DNA from: Candidatus Aenigmarchaeota archaeon LH_S4
Lineage (GTDB): Archaea > Aenigmatarchaeota > Aenigmatarchaeia > QMZS01
Reading direction: 5' to 3'
NCBI GenBank assembly: GCA_023659975.1
Contig: JAGXOI010000005.1
Coordinates: forward strand, 1 to 33,507
Length of the DNA stretch: 33,507 nt
The position numbers and the translations under genes are program-made. The notes under the pieces are model-generated. The model worked only from the letters and a program-made list of their open reading frames with translations. It was not told the origin of the DNA and ran no database searches. Shown in pieces: positions 1-7,163 of this stretch (the stretch's first letter is position 1; each line of letters opens with the position of its first letter).

Positions 1-85
1 TGTTATGTTCTTTATTTAAATGTTTTAGTTTTAACTCTGTTGGTTTTATTATTTTGCATTTAACTGTTTTTCTGACTCTAACCAT
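1..85 (-). CDS. tnpB: TnpB-like (IS200/IS605, IS1341-type) protein, N-terminus only
   Basis: Partial gene: an ATG at 85 opens a minus-strand frame that stays open for 28 codons to the window edge. The peptide begins MVRVRKTVKCKII, a basic short-beta-strand start of the kind TnpB proteins have (two or more strands rich in Arg/Lys before the RuvC-like nuclease). TnpB is an RNA-guided nuclease carried by IS605-type transposons. The catalytic region is outside the window, so activity cannot be judged. A hairpin typical of the element end lies just upstream (114-155), and a second copy of the same start plus hairpin occurs at 6822-6925, which supports a mobile-element origin. The call rests on a short N-terminus and recalled family resemblance. 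Confidence 0.55.
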   Translation of the reverse strand, partial: MVRVRKTVKCKIIKPTELKLKHLNKEHN

Positions 86-170
86 ATTTAATTATGTTTT
101 TAAACTATTTAAGGGCAATTCATCTCCCCTCAATAAATTCGGGAGTTTTCTTGCCTTTGGTTAACTATAA
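79..170 (-). repeat. IS605-type left-end hairpin, copy 1
   Basis: Nested inverted repeats: TAACCA (79-84) with TGGTTA, GGCAA (114-118) with TTGCC (151-155), and CTCCC (124-128) with GGGAG (141-145). The segment sits directly upstream of the tnpB-like start. Copy 2 at 6835-6925 keeps both outer stems and the flanks (GGCAATTCATC, TTTTCTTGCCTTTGGTTAA) but has a different inner stem that still pairs, so structure is conserved over sequence. Confidence 0.6.
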
Positions 171-228
171 AATTGTAAGGAATTTAATACTCTATAGAAT
201 TAAGCTTAGCACTAATTTCACATGTCTA

Positions 229-774
229 TTATTTAAACCTAAAAGAAACAAGTTTCTCTAATTTCTCTTTTTTCTCTTCACTCAAAAAACCAATTTTCTC
301 TTTAAAAATCGTACACTTGATTTTTCCTTCAAGGTTCAAAGAAAAATAATTCCTGTTTTTATAGATCCATGCCTCTATATTTTCAAGTTCCAGAAGTTTT
401 TTTATTTGTTCTAATTGCCCTCTTTTCCCGGAAATTTTTATAATTCTGTTTTTTACTGAGATTGAACTTTTTCCCTCAAAAAATCCTTTCAAAAAATAAA
501 CTCTTTTTTCACTTTTATCCAAAATTTTTATTGGTAAATTATTTTTGTTTAAAGGCAGGTTTATTCCAAAAACTCTAAAAAAATCATTTAATTTTTTATC
601 TTTTAGGCAAACAGTAATAGTTGTACTTTTATTTATATCAGGTTTTCCAATTTCACTTAGTAATTTAAAAAAAAGAGCTGCAAGTCCTGGCCTTTTTGTT
701 TGTAATTCTACTCTATTCTTTGATTTTATTGATCCACAGGAATAGAAAAGTCCAAGTGCTTTAAAATTATTCAT
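229..774 (-). CDS. Degenerate two-domain LAGLIDADG-family protein
   Basis: 181 residues. Two LAGLIDADG-like helices are visible: ALGLFYSCGSI at 6-16 and FLKGFFEGKSSI at 94-105, each followed by a strand-rich half and an EQIKKLLELENIEAW-like helix, the normal order in single-chain homing endonucleases. The acidic residue that binds metal in each motif is replaced, by Cys13 in the first and Lys102 in the second, so DNA cleavage is not expected. The fold probably survives as a nucleic-acid-binding protein, as in other domesticated members of the family; that is inference. It is a free-standing gene, not inside an intein or intron, and shares a 26-bp divergent spacer with the coiled-coil gene at 801. 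Start ATG 774. Confidence 0.6.
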   Translation of the reverse strand: MNNFKALGLFYSCGSIKSKNRVELQTKRPGLAALFFKLLSEIGKPDINKSTTITVCLKDKKLNDFFRVFGINLPLNKNNLPIKILDKSEKRVYFLKGFFEGKSSISVKNRIIKISGKRGQLEQIKKLLELENIEAWIYKNRNYFSLNLEGKIKCTIFKEKIGFLSEEKKEKLEKLVSFRFK

Positions 775-790
775 AAATATATAAAAAAGA
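775..790 (+). promoter_or_regulatory. TATA-like element for leaderless transcript of the gene at 801
   Basis: An AT stretch (AAATATATAAAAAAGA) lies about 20-26 bp before the ATG at 801 with no recognisable Shine-Dalgarno between, the spacing expected for an archaeal leaderless mRNA. The same spacer must also serve the divergent gene starting at 774. Confidence 0.35.
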
Positions 791-800
791 ACTTGTTTTT

Positions 801-1637
801 ATGGAAGATAATAAATTTGTTAGAGATTTGAAGGAAGGGGTCAGTAGGAGAAAACTTCCTGTCAAAGAAGATTTAGGTCCAGGATATACCTCTCCCTTTG
901 AAGAATCTACAACTCCTAATTCGGAATTACCATCAGATGAAAAGACAGAAGATTTATCTGAAGAAGAAATAACTGAAAACAAAAAAGAGCTATCTGAAGA
1001 AGAAAGAAAAGAAAAGCAAACTGAAAACAAAAAAGATATTTTAGCTAAAGTTAAAGAACTTCATAGGGAAGGAAAGACAATAGATGAAATTTATTCTACT
1101 CTAAAAGAGCAGGGTTATTCTTACCAGAGTATAGAGGGGGCTGTTTTAGAGTTAGTAAAAGAAGAAAAACAATCAAGACAAGAGGAAAGGATAGAAGAAC
1201 CTAAAAAGTTTGAAGTTCCTAAAGAAAAAATCAGTTTGGAAGAAAATCCGAGCACAGAACCAAAATCCACGGAGGAATCTGAAGAAAAAGGGGATTTTGC
1301 ACCTCTCTTTATTAGAGTAGGGAAATATAGGGAGACTATTAAAACTCTCCAGAATCTTGAAAATTATCTAAATGGAATGGCTAAATTGTTTAATCTGGTA
1401 AATAGGTTGGAAGAAATAAGGGGAAATAATATAAATACCCTGAACAAAATGTATAAAAAAGCAAGTGAAACAGCCTCAACCTTATCTTCTGGTTTATTAA
1501 AACCAAGAGGAATGAAATTGGAGGGTGGAAAAGAAAGTAGGGCTGAGATGGATGAATTAAATAAAATTATCTCAAATTTAAACACAGAATTGGGGACCTT
1601 AAAGGAAGAAGTGGATAAAATAAAAGTTTTAGAATAA
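801..1637 (+). CDS. Hypothetical coiled-coil protein with short helical module
   Basis: 278 residues, soluble, no signal peptide. Residues 1-77 are acidic and low complexity. Residues 78-118 form a compact helical module with the pattern I..(V/L)..L...GK(T/S)..EI...LK..GY....IE.A, also present at residues 18-57 of the coiled-coil protein at 31404-32111. Residues 160-278 begin with APLFIRVGKYRETI and continue as long amphipathic helices likely to form coiled coil, ending in a heptad-like stretch. No enzyme motif is seen. It lies 12 bp before rsmA on the same strand and may be cotranscribed with it and rpl30. Function unknown; the module shared with the 25-32 kb locus is the main clue. Confidence 0.7.
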   Translation: MEDNKFVRDLKEGVSRRKLPVKEDLGPGYTSPFEESTTPNSELPSDEKTEDLSEEEITENKKELSEEERKEKQTENKKDILAKVKELHREGKTIDEIYSTLKEQGYSYQSIEGAVLELVKEEKQSRQEERIEEPKKFEVPKEKISLEENPSTEPKSTEESEEKGDFAPLFIRVGKYRETIKTLQNLENYLNGMAKLFNLVNRLEEIRGNNINTLNKMYKKASETASTLSSGLLKPRGMKLEGGKESRAEMDELNKIISNLNTELGTLKEEVDKIKVLE

Positions 1638-1649
1638 TATACAAAGATA

Positions 1650-2390
1650 ATGAAATTAGACCAGCACTTTGTTACTGACAGAGAAGTCTTAGTAAGAATT
1701 GTAAAATTAGCAGAAATAAAGAAAGATGAAACTATTTTAGAAATTGGTCCTGGAACAGGAAATTTAACAAAACTACTAACTAAAAAAGCAAAAAAAGTTT
1801 ATGTAATAGAAAAAGACAAAAACTTATTTTCTGCTCTGAAAAAAATAGATAGTAAAAAACTAAAACCAATTCTTGCCAATGCACTTAAGGTTAAGCTTCC
1901 AAAATTTGATAAGGTCGTGGCAAATATCCCTTATTCAATTTCTGAGGCTTTGATTCAGAGATTAATCTATGTTAATTTCAAACTTGCTGTTCTACTCCTG
2001 CCGGAAGGTTTTGCTAAAATTATTTCTGAAAAGAAAACAAAACTTTCTTTAATCTCAAATCTTTTTTTCAAAATAGAATTAGACAGAAAAGTTTTTCCAG
2101 ATTCTTTTTCCCCCATACCAAAAGTTTGCTCAAGGGTTATTTTACTAAAACCAAAAATTCCAAAAAAGAATGAGTTAATTTTTAGGGAATTCTTAAAACA
2201 AACAGATAAGAAAGCAAAAAATGCGATTAGAGAAGCAATTATAATAGGGAGAAATAATTTTGGAGAAAAAGTTACAAAAAGAGAAGCAAAAAAGAGTTTG
2301 GAAAAATTTAAAATTAACAAAAAAGTTGCAAGTCTAAGTTTGAAAGAATTAGAGGGGGTAAAGAATTTTATAGATAGTTTAAATTTTTAA
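1650..2390 (+). CDS. rsmA: 16S rRNA dimethyladenosine transferase (RsmA/KsgA/Dim1)
   Basis: 246 residues. Class I SAM methyltransferase that dimethylates two adjacent adenosines in the 3'-terminal hairpin of small-subunit rRNA late in 30S assembly. Visible: the family N-terminus LDQHFVTD (3-10), SAM-binding motif I EIGPGTGNLT (31-40), acidic motif II VIEKD, and the catalytic motif IV ANIPYSISEAL (91-101), where the NIPY tetrad (92-95) replaces the usual NLPY. The C-terminal helical domain is complete and length fits the archaeal family. It starts 12 bp after the coiled-coil gene and ends 6 bp before rpl30, so a three-gene unit is likely. Confidence 0.95.
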   Translation: MKLDQHFVTDREVLVRIVKLAEIKKDETILEIGPGTGNLTKLLTKKAKKVYVIEKDKNLFSALKKIDSKKLKPILANALKVKLPKFDKVVANIPYSISEALIQRLIYVNFKLAVLLLPEGFAKIISEKKTKLSLISNLFFKIELDRKVFPDSFSPIPKVCSRVILLKPKIPKKNELIFREFLKQTDKKAKNAIREAIIIGRNNFGEKVTKREAKKSLEKFKINKKVASLSLKELEGVKNFIDSLNF

Positions 2391-2396
2391 TTATTT

Positions 2397-2765
2397 ATGG
2401 AAAAGATTGCAGCAATCAGACTAAGAGGAAAATGGGGGGTAAGAAAAGAAATAGAAGATACCCTGATTTTACTGGGTCTAAAAAGGAAGAATAATCTGGT
2501 TGTTCTAGAAAACAACAACTATAATTTAGGGATGCTTAAAAAAGCAAAAGATTATATAACCTATGGAGAGGTAAGAGAAGAAACACTGAAAAAATTAATT
2601 CCCAGAAAAGAGCCTAAGGGAAAAGAGAAATTAATATTCACTCTACCAAATCCAAAAAAAGGTTTTAAAAGCATAAAAAAAGGTTTTAATCAGGGAGGAG
2701 ATTTAGGGTATAGAGGAGAAAAAATAAATGAATTGGTTGAAAGAATTATTGAGAATATTAAGTAA
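2397..2765 (+). CDS. rpl30: Large-subunit ribosomal protein uL30
   Basis: 122 residues. N-terminus IAAIRLRGKWGVRKEIEDTL is the uL30 signature (family: ..IRIRG..GV...I.DTL..L.L...N); DYITYGEV matches the conserved archaeal K(D/A)YVT(W/Y)GE(V/I) segment. Shorter than most archaeal homologues (about 150 residues), with a trimmed C-terminal extension. In most archaea the gene sits between S5 and L15 in the spc operon; here it follows rsmA with a 6-bp gap, part of the dispersed ribosomal gene order of this window. Confidence 0.93.
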   Translation: MEKIAAIRLRGKWGVRKEIEDTLILLGLKRKNNLVVLENNNYNLGMLKKAKDYITYGEVREETLKKLIPRKEPKGKEKLIFTLPNPKKGFKSIKKGFNQGGDLGYRGEKINELVERIIENIK

Positions 2766-2850
2766 ACTGTTAATTTCTATTTTTCAATAGAATCTACTAA
2801 ATTTACCGGTTTTACCCCTAATCTAAAATCCCTTAATCCTTCCAATTATT

Positions 2851-3924
2851 CTACTCAACGATTTCTACTCCAAGAGTCTTTTCAACTTCCTTCTTTTTTA
2901 TCTCTTTATACTCATCTCCTTTGATAAATTCCTGTGGAGAATTTATACCTGTGACTACAAGCAAGGTTTTAACAGAATCTCCAAGTTCTTTATCTATAGT
3001 TGCTCCCCAGATTACTTTTGAACTTGGATCCAAAACTGAAGAAATCCTTTCAACAGTTTCCTGACACTCTTTTATTGTAATATCCTTTCCTCCAGAAATG
3101 TTAATCAAAGCCCCTTTTGCACCTTCTATTTCAACATCCAACAGAGGATTATTCAAAGCTCTTTCAACAGATTCCAAACTTTTATTTTCAGTATCACTCG
3201 AACCCAATCCAATCATAGCCAAACCACCATCCTTCATAACCGCCTTCAAATCAGCAAAGTCTAGGTTTACAAGTCCTGGTCTGGTAACTAAGTCTGTGAT
3301 TCCTTTTACAGCATTAACCAAAACTTCATCAGCAATTTTAAAAGCTGTAGTTATTGAAACATCTGGTACAATCTCAAGAAGTTTATCATTTGGAATTATA
3401 ATTAGAGTATCTACATTTTTTTCTAATCTGTCTAATCCTACTAATGCAGTATCCATCCTCTGTTTACCTTCCATCGTAAAAGGCATTGTAACAACTCCGA
3501 CAGTTAGACTATTTGCTTTTTTTGCCAACTCAGCAATTATAGGAATTGCTCCTGTTCCAGTTCCTCCACCAAGACCACAAGTAACAAAAACCATATCTGC
3601 CCCCTTTAAAATTTCACCTATTTCCTGCTTATTCTCTTTTGCAGATTCTTCACCTAGTGCAGAGTCTGCACCAGCACCGAGACCTTTTGTAAGGTCTTTA
3701 CCTATTAATACCTTCCTATCTGCCTTGCAATACAAAAGTTGCTGTGCATCTGTATTTACACTAATTATTTCTGCACTATTACTACCACTTTCCATTAATC
3801 TCGTAGCAGTATTATTTCCTGCACCACCAACACCAACAACTTTTATTACTGCTTTTCTTTGATCTAAAAGTTTCTCTAAACCTACTTTTGAATCTTTTGG
3901 TTTTTCCTTCTTTTTACTAACCAT
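2851..3924 (-). CDS. ftsZ: Cell division GTPase FtsZ
   Basis: 357 residues. Tubulin-like GTPase forming the cytokinetic ring. All landmarks are present: T1 region GVGGAGNN (31-38), T3 NTDAQ (57-61), the tubulin signature GLGGGTGTGA (117-126), and the T7 catalytic loop NLDFADLK (220-227) supplying the acids that hydrolyse GTP in the next subunit. An N-terminal extension of about 25 charged residues precedes the core. The C-terminal tail is short, and no obvious conserved terminal peptide for a membrane anchor is seen. Convergent with rpl30 across an 85-bp spacer and divergent from the gene at 3981. Confidence 0.97.
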   Translation of the reverse strand: MVSKKKEKPKDSKVGLEKLLDQRKAVIKVVGVGGAGNNTATRLMESGSNSAEIISVNTDAQQLLYCKADRKVLIGKDLTKGLGAGADSALGEESAKENKQEIGEILKGADMVFVTCGLGGGTGTGAIPIIAELAKKANSLTVGVVTMPFTMEGKQRMDTALVGLDRLEKNVDTLIIIPNDKLLEIVPDVSITTAFKIADEVLVNAVKGITDLVTRPGLVNLDFADLKAVMKDGGLAMIGLGSSDTENKSLESVERALNNPLLDVEIEGAKGALINISGGKDITIKECQETVERISSVLDPSSKVIWGATIDKELGDSVKTLLVVTGINSPQEFIKGDEYKEIKKKEVEKTLGVEIVE

Positions 3925-3980
3925 AACTTAATATATAAAATTATTTATTATTTAAGCGTTATTTTTTAAAAAATACTCTT

Positions 3981-4847
3981 ATGAAAAAGATAATTATTCT
4001 ATTAGCGGTTTTTTTGCTGATTCTCCCTGTTTTAGGGGATTTACCGACAAAATACAGTAACTGTGAGATTGAAGTGAAACTCCAAGAGAGTGGAGTAATG
4101 AAAGAGAGTATATATCTAACTTTTCCAAAAAATGTTACTAAATTCAATTATTATATAATCCACCCTGTAACAGATTTACAAATTTTTGCTAATTCAAAGG
4201 AAATAGAATGTGAACAGGGGTATGAGGGGGCGGGAACTTTGGTTTCCTGTAAAAATTTCAACTCTAACAAAATCAGTATGTCATTCAATTATTATGGTTT
4301 AATAACCCCAACCAAAGATTATAACGTTTTTTCAGATAGGTATATAATTTCTACTCCAACAGATAATTTTAATTTAAAGATTTTTCTTCCAAAAGGATAT
4401 ATTTTGGCAGAGCAGGAGGGAGAGGTAACACAACATCCTTATTATCCTGTTAAGGGCATACAAAAGACAGATGGAAGGAATATCTATATAGAATGGAAAA
4501 GTACTCCGAGACTTGGAGAAGTCTATGATGTTTCAATATTTTATGAGCAGGCTCTAGGCTCTGACAACTTTGCAGTTATAATTTTTACTGTTCTTATAAT
4601 TGTTGCAATAGTTAGTGTTTTTATCTTCTTTAAAAGAAGCCAAAAAATTAAGGATTATGGTCTTACAGAAGATGAGAGAAAATTTTTAAATGTCCTGTCT
4701 AAAGAAAAGAAACTTTCTCAGAGGAAAATTTCTAGAAAAATTAATTTATCCAAAGCACAAACAAGCAGGATATCAAAGAGTTTGGAGAAAAGAGGTTTGA
4801 TTAAGAGAAAGAGAAAAGGTAGGAATTATGAAATGACTTTAAAGTAA
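3981..4847 (+). CDS. Membrane-anchored extracellular-domain protein with cytoplasmic winged-helix DNA-binding domain
   Basis: 288 residues. Signal peptide 1-20, an external beta-rich domain about 21-190 with Cys28, Cys77 and Cys90, one transmembrane helix about 197-217, then a basic linker and a winged helix-turn-helix at about 228-288 (LTEDERKFLNVLSKEKKLSQ, then a recognition helix around SKAQTSRISKSLEKRGL and a basic wing). This topology matches a known archaeal class of one-component membrane regulators in which the sensor is outside and the MarR-like domain inside. Target and ligand cannot be told. Divergent from ftsZ with a 56-bp spacer, so autoregulation or control of ftsZ is possible but unproven. 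Confidence 0.75.
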   Translation: MKKIIILLAVFLLILPVLGDLPTKYSNCEIEVKLQESGVMKESIYLTFPKNVTKFNYYIIHPVTDLQIFANSKEIECEQGYEGAGTLVSCKNFNSNKISMSFNYYGLITPTKDYNVFSDRYIISTPTDNFNLKIFLPKGYILAEQEGEVTQHPYYPVKGIQKTDGRNIYIEWKSTPRLGEVYDVSIFYEQALGSDNFAVIIFTVLIIVAIVSVFIFFKRSQKIKDYGLTEDERKFLNVLSKEKKLSQRKISRKINLSKAQTSRISKSLEKRGLIKRKRKGRNYEMTLK

Positions 4848-4850
4848 GTA

Positions 4851-4940
4851 TTATTTAGTCTTATGTCTCATTTTTTTCCTCCTCTTTTTTAGTTTATGGG
4901 CCTTTATTTTCCCTTTCTTTCTTTTTTTACCACATGGCAT
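4851..4940 (-). CDS. 29-residue basic peptide resembling mS38/COX24 (AURKAIP1 domain) and eL41
   Basis: Not in ordinary gene predictions because of its size. ATG at 4940, stop TAA at 4853-4851. The peptide starts MPCGKKRKKGK and ends KKRRKKMRHKTK: about 60 percent Lys/Arg with no acidic residue. This matches the pattern MP(S/C)GKKRK..K...HK.KKR....RHK.K known from a tiny Bacteroidetes ribosomal protein and the C-terminal domain of mitochondrial mS38, and its second half resembles eL41. Such peptides thread into rRNA near the decoding-site helix h44 at the subunit interface. It lies back to back with rps8, ATGs 22 bp apart, with a TATA-like ACTATAAAAG upstream. Assignment to a ribosomal role is inference from composition, pattern and neighbour. 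Confidence 0.6.
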   Translation of the reverse strand: MPCGKKRKKGKIKAHKLKKRRKKMRHKTK

Positions 4941-4962
4941 TATTTAATTACTTTTATAGTTT

Positions 4963-5346
4963 ATGAGACACGACTTACTTGCGGATGTTTTTTCAGCAAT
5001 AAAAAATGCTGAGAGAGTAGGGAAGAAAGAGACTGTTGTAGGAAATAGCAATCTTGTCAAAAATATCTTGAATATTCTAAAGGAGAAGGGTTATATAGAG
5101 AGTTATAATGTTTTAATGAGAAATAACTATCAGGAACCCCTTGTAAAACTGAAAAACAAAATAAATGAATTGAAGGTTGTGAAGCCAAGATCTTCTTTCA
5201 AGAAAAAAGAGATAACCAAATTTAAGTCCAGATATCTACCGGGAGAAGGAGTAGGATTTCTGCTTGTTTCCACACCAAAAAATAAAGTAACTACAGATAG
5301 AGATTTAAAAGAGGAAGGAGGAATTATACTTGGATATGTCTATTAA
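4963..5346 (+). CDS. rps8: Small-subunit ribosomal protein uS8
   Basis: 127 residues. Primary binder of the 16S rRNA central domain (h21). The start RHDLLADVFSAIKNAE and the C-terminal block LPGEGVGFLLVSTPKNKVTT followed by GGIILGYVY are the uS8 signatures (family: G.G..I(I/V)STS.G.M(T/S) ... GG..LAYV(F/Y)). Length normal for archaea. It stands alone instead of between S14 and L6. No leader to speak of: the ATG lies 22 bp from the divergent peptide gene. Confidence 0.95.
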   Translation: MRHDLLADVFSAIKNAERVGKKETVVGNSNLVKNILNILKEKGYIESYNVLMRNNYQEPLVKLKNKINELKVVKPRSSFKKKEITKFKSRYLPGEGVGFLLVSTPKNKVTTDRDLKEEGGIILGYVY

Positions 5347-5353
5347 TCAGATA

Positions 5354-5767
5354 ATGGTTAAAGCAACTGTAGGAGCAATAATTGAAAAAGATAATAAAGT
5401 TTTACTGACAAAAAGAAAAGTGGAGCCATTTAAAAATAACTGGTGTATTCCAGGGGGACATATTGAATCCAGCGAATCTGCAGTAGAAGCTGTTAAAAGG
5501 GAAGTAAAAGAGGAGGTGGGAATTAATTTTGAACCAGAATTTTTTGGTTATTTTGATGAAATTATACCCAAAATTAACTGGTATGCAGTTGTCCTAGTTT
5601 TCAAGGGTAAATTCAAGGGGGAAGTAAAACCAAATGAAGAAGTAAAAGAGTATAGGTGGTTCCCAAAAGAGGATATAAAAAATTTGAAATTTGCCTTTAA
5701 AAATAAGGAGGTTATTGAGAAATATTTTAATGAAAATGATCTTGGTAAACTACCCCCAACAAGTTGA
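5354..5767 (+). CDS. Nudix hydrolase
   Basis: About 137 residues. Hydrolyses a nucleoside diphosphate linked to another group, releasing phosphate or nucleotide; the substrate cannot be told. The full Nudix box GX5EX7REUXEEXGU is present, starting at GGHIESSESAVEAVKREV with REVKEEVGI following, all four catalytic Glu and the Arg intact. The N-terminus KATVGAIIEKDNKVLLTKR is the usual first strand pair. The frame is open from an ATG at 5330 inside rps8, but the ATG at 5354, 7 bp after the rps8 stop, gives a normal Nudix N-terminus and was chosen. Likely cotranscribed with rps8. The tail GKLPPTS looks non-native and abuts the region discussed for a transposon end. Confidence 0.88.
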   Translation: MVKATVGAIIEKDNKVLLTKRKVEPFKNNWCIPGGHIESSESAVEAVKREVKEEVGINFEPEFFGYFDEIIPKINWYAVVLVFKGKFKGEVKPNEEVKEYRWFPKEDIKNLKFAFKNKEVIEKYFNENDLGKLPPTS

Positions 5768-5922
5768 GGAACTTCCAACGTTAAACTTCAGTTTTTTAAG
5801 AGAAAAGTAGAGAGACATCAATTACAGTGTTATAATTATAGTGGTTTGGGTAACCTTCGGCTAAATATAAGAAAGTCTATTTGCTGCCAAAAACCAGATA
5901 TTAAATAGAACAATTATTTATT

Positions 5923-6822
5923 TTAAGTTAATGGTAAATCAAACCTATAAACAATTTTATTATAATCGTCATCATATCCTCCTTCAACCCTAAATTCTGC
6001 AGAAGTAGTAGTTTTAGGCAAAGTCTCAAAAAGCATAAAACCTTTTTTAGTTACGCCTTCATATATTTTTCCTGTATCTAATTCACCTTCTCCAGAATAA
6101 TATTCTTTATCATATTGGTTGCCTTTTTTATCAAGAATTACAAATCCAGAACACCAATACCCTGGCTCTACACCAATATTCTTAACTTCCAAATCAACTC
6201 TAAAATACTCTTTTCTTTCACCATATTCTGTTATAGGGCTAAAAAATCCAACTCTAACAACAGTAATTTCAAAACTACCCTTTCTTTGTTTTTTGTTAAT
6301 CTCAATAGCATTTTCTAAATATTTCTGCTCGTTCAATTTGGTAAGTTCCTCTTCTGTATATTGAGGCACGGAAATAGAATCATCTATTGCTTTAAATTGT
6401 TTTCCACTTGGTGTTGTAAATGTTAATATACCTGTTCCATATGAAAAAACTGATTTTTTAATCTCTGATTTAGGGACTCTCCACTCGTACGCTTTTTCTA
6501 CCTCATCAACAAATTCTGAGGCTTTTACATCAAATTCTTCTAAATAAAGAGTATTATTCATTTTATCAGATATTTCTACCTCCACATGACCATCTCCTAT
6601 CGTATTATATCCATCAGCATCTTCTAATAAAAAGCGAAACATTATAAACTTTCCTTCTTCAGTAGAAGTAAAAAAATCTATATTTGTTGGAGGATGCTCC
6701 GTTTTTAGATACTCCGAATACTCTGTTTCTGTAGTGCAACCACTCACAAATACCATAGAAATCATCATCAAACACAAAACCAACAAAGATGGTTTATTTT
6801 TCATAACTTTGCTTGCCCTCAT
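5923..6822 (-). CDS. Secreted lipoprotein of unknown function
   Basis: 299 residues from ATG 6822; an ATG at 6804 (MKNKPSLLVLCLMM) would give a canonical signal peptide and may be the true start. Lipobox FVSGC with Cys29 as the lipidation site. The rest is beta-rich: an N-terminal half with ATEDADGYNTIGDG-like DUF-style Ig strands, an acidic Glu/Lys linker near 165, and a C-terminal Ig-like domain (FEITVVRVGFFSP ... YFRVDLEVKNIG) of the type seen in DUF4352-like and CARDB-like surface domains. Two further Cys are not obvious. Its start codon overlaps the stop of a seven-codon TnpB-start remnant, so it may ride on, or have landed in, an IS605-type element. Confidence 0.72.
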   Translation of the reverse strand: MRASKVMKNKPSLLVLCLMMISMVFVSGCTTETEYSEYLKTEHPPTNIDFFTSTEEGKFIMFRFLLEDADGYNTIGDGHVEVEISDKMNNTLYLEEFDVKASEFVDEVEKAYEWRVPKSEIKKSVFSYGTGILTFTTPSGKQFKAIDDSISVPQYTEEELTKLNEQKYLENAIEINKKQRKGSFEITVVRVGFFSPITEYGERKEYFRVDLEVKNIGVEPGYWCSGFVILDKKGNQYDKEYYSGEGELDTGKIYEGVTKKGFMLFETLPKTTTSAEFRVEGGYDDDYNKIVYRFDLPLT

Positions 6823-6925
6823 AATTTCCTAACTTTAACCATATTATTATTCAAAAAAATTATTTCTAGGCAATTCATCCACCTAACAAATTAGGTAGTT
6901 TTCTTGCCTTTGGTTAAGTATAAAA
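6819..6925 (-). repeat. IS605-type left end, copy 2, with seven-codon tnpB start remnant
   Basis: An ATG at 6842 reads MVKVRKL then TGA, matching MVRVRK of the left-edge TnpB. Upstream the same nested stems occur: TTAACCA/TGGTTAA, GGCAA (6869-6873)/TTGCC (6904-6908), and inner ACCTAA (6881-6886)/TTAGGT (6891-6896). ATG-to-hairpin distances are 29 bp in copy 1 and 27 bp here. The rest of tnpB is missing. Confidence 0.6.
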
Positions 6926-6932
6926 TTTATAA
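6919..6932 (+). promoter_or_regulatory. TATA box of rpl40e, leaderless spacing
   Basis: TATAAAATTTATAA about 13-26 bp before the ATG at 6945. The sequence TATAAAATT is shared with the outer flank of the copy 1 hairpin (166-174), so the promoter may have formed at the transposon boundary. Confidence 0.4.
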
Positions 6933-6944
6933 TCTTCTATATTT

Positions 6945-7121
6945 ATGGCAAAAAAGGTTGGAGGTGTTATCTATAGAAGGTTATTTGAAAATGTGTTTGT
7001 TTGCCTCAGATGTAAGCACAAGATGAGAGCAAACCCTCAAAAAGTGAGAGCAGGAAAAATACACTGCAGAAACTGTAAGTATTCCAAGTTCAGACCAAAA
7101 TCCAAGCAGGGAAAAAGATAA
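6945..7121 (+). CDS. rpl40e: Large-subunit ribosomal protein eL40
   Basis: 58 residues, missed by length filters. Zinc ribbon with Cys20-X2-Cys23 (CLRC) and Cys41-X2-Cys44 (CRNC), followed by a basic RPKSKQGKR tail. The frame AxxRLFxNVxVCxRCxxxxRANPxKVRAGKxxCRxCxYxxxRPK is the eL40 pattern, with the 17-residue spacer between Cys pairs seen in the longer archaeal form. Same strand as rpl29, 42 bp ahead of it. Confidence 0.82.
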   Translation: MAKKVGGVIYRRLFENVFVCLRCKHKMRANPQKVRAGKIHCRNCKYSKFRPKSKQGKR

Positions 7122-7163
7122 TTTATCCTATTTAAATAATTTAAAAACAAATAATATTGGGAT

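Noticed and set aside
3098-3862. 254-codon plus-strand frame
   Set aside because: Antisense shadow of ftsZ, with composition set by the opposite strand.
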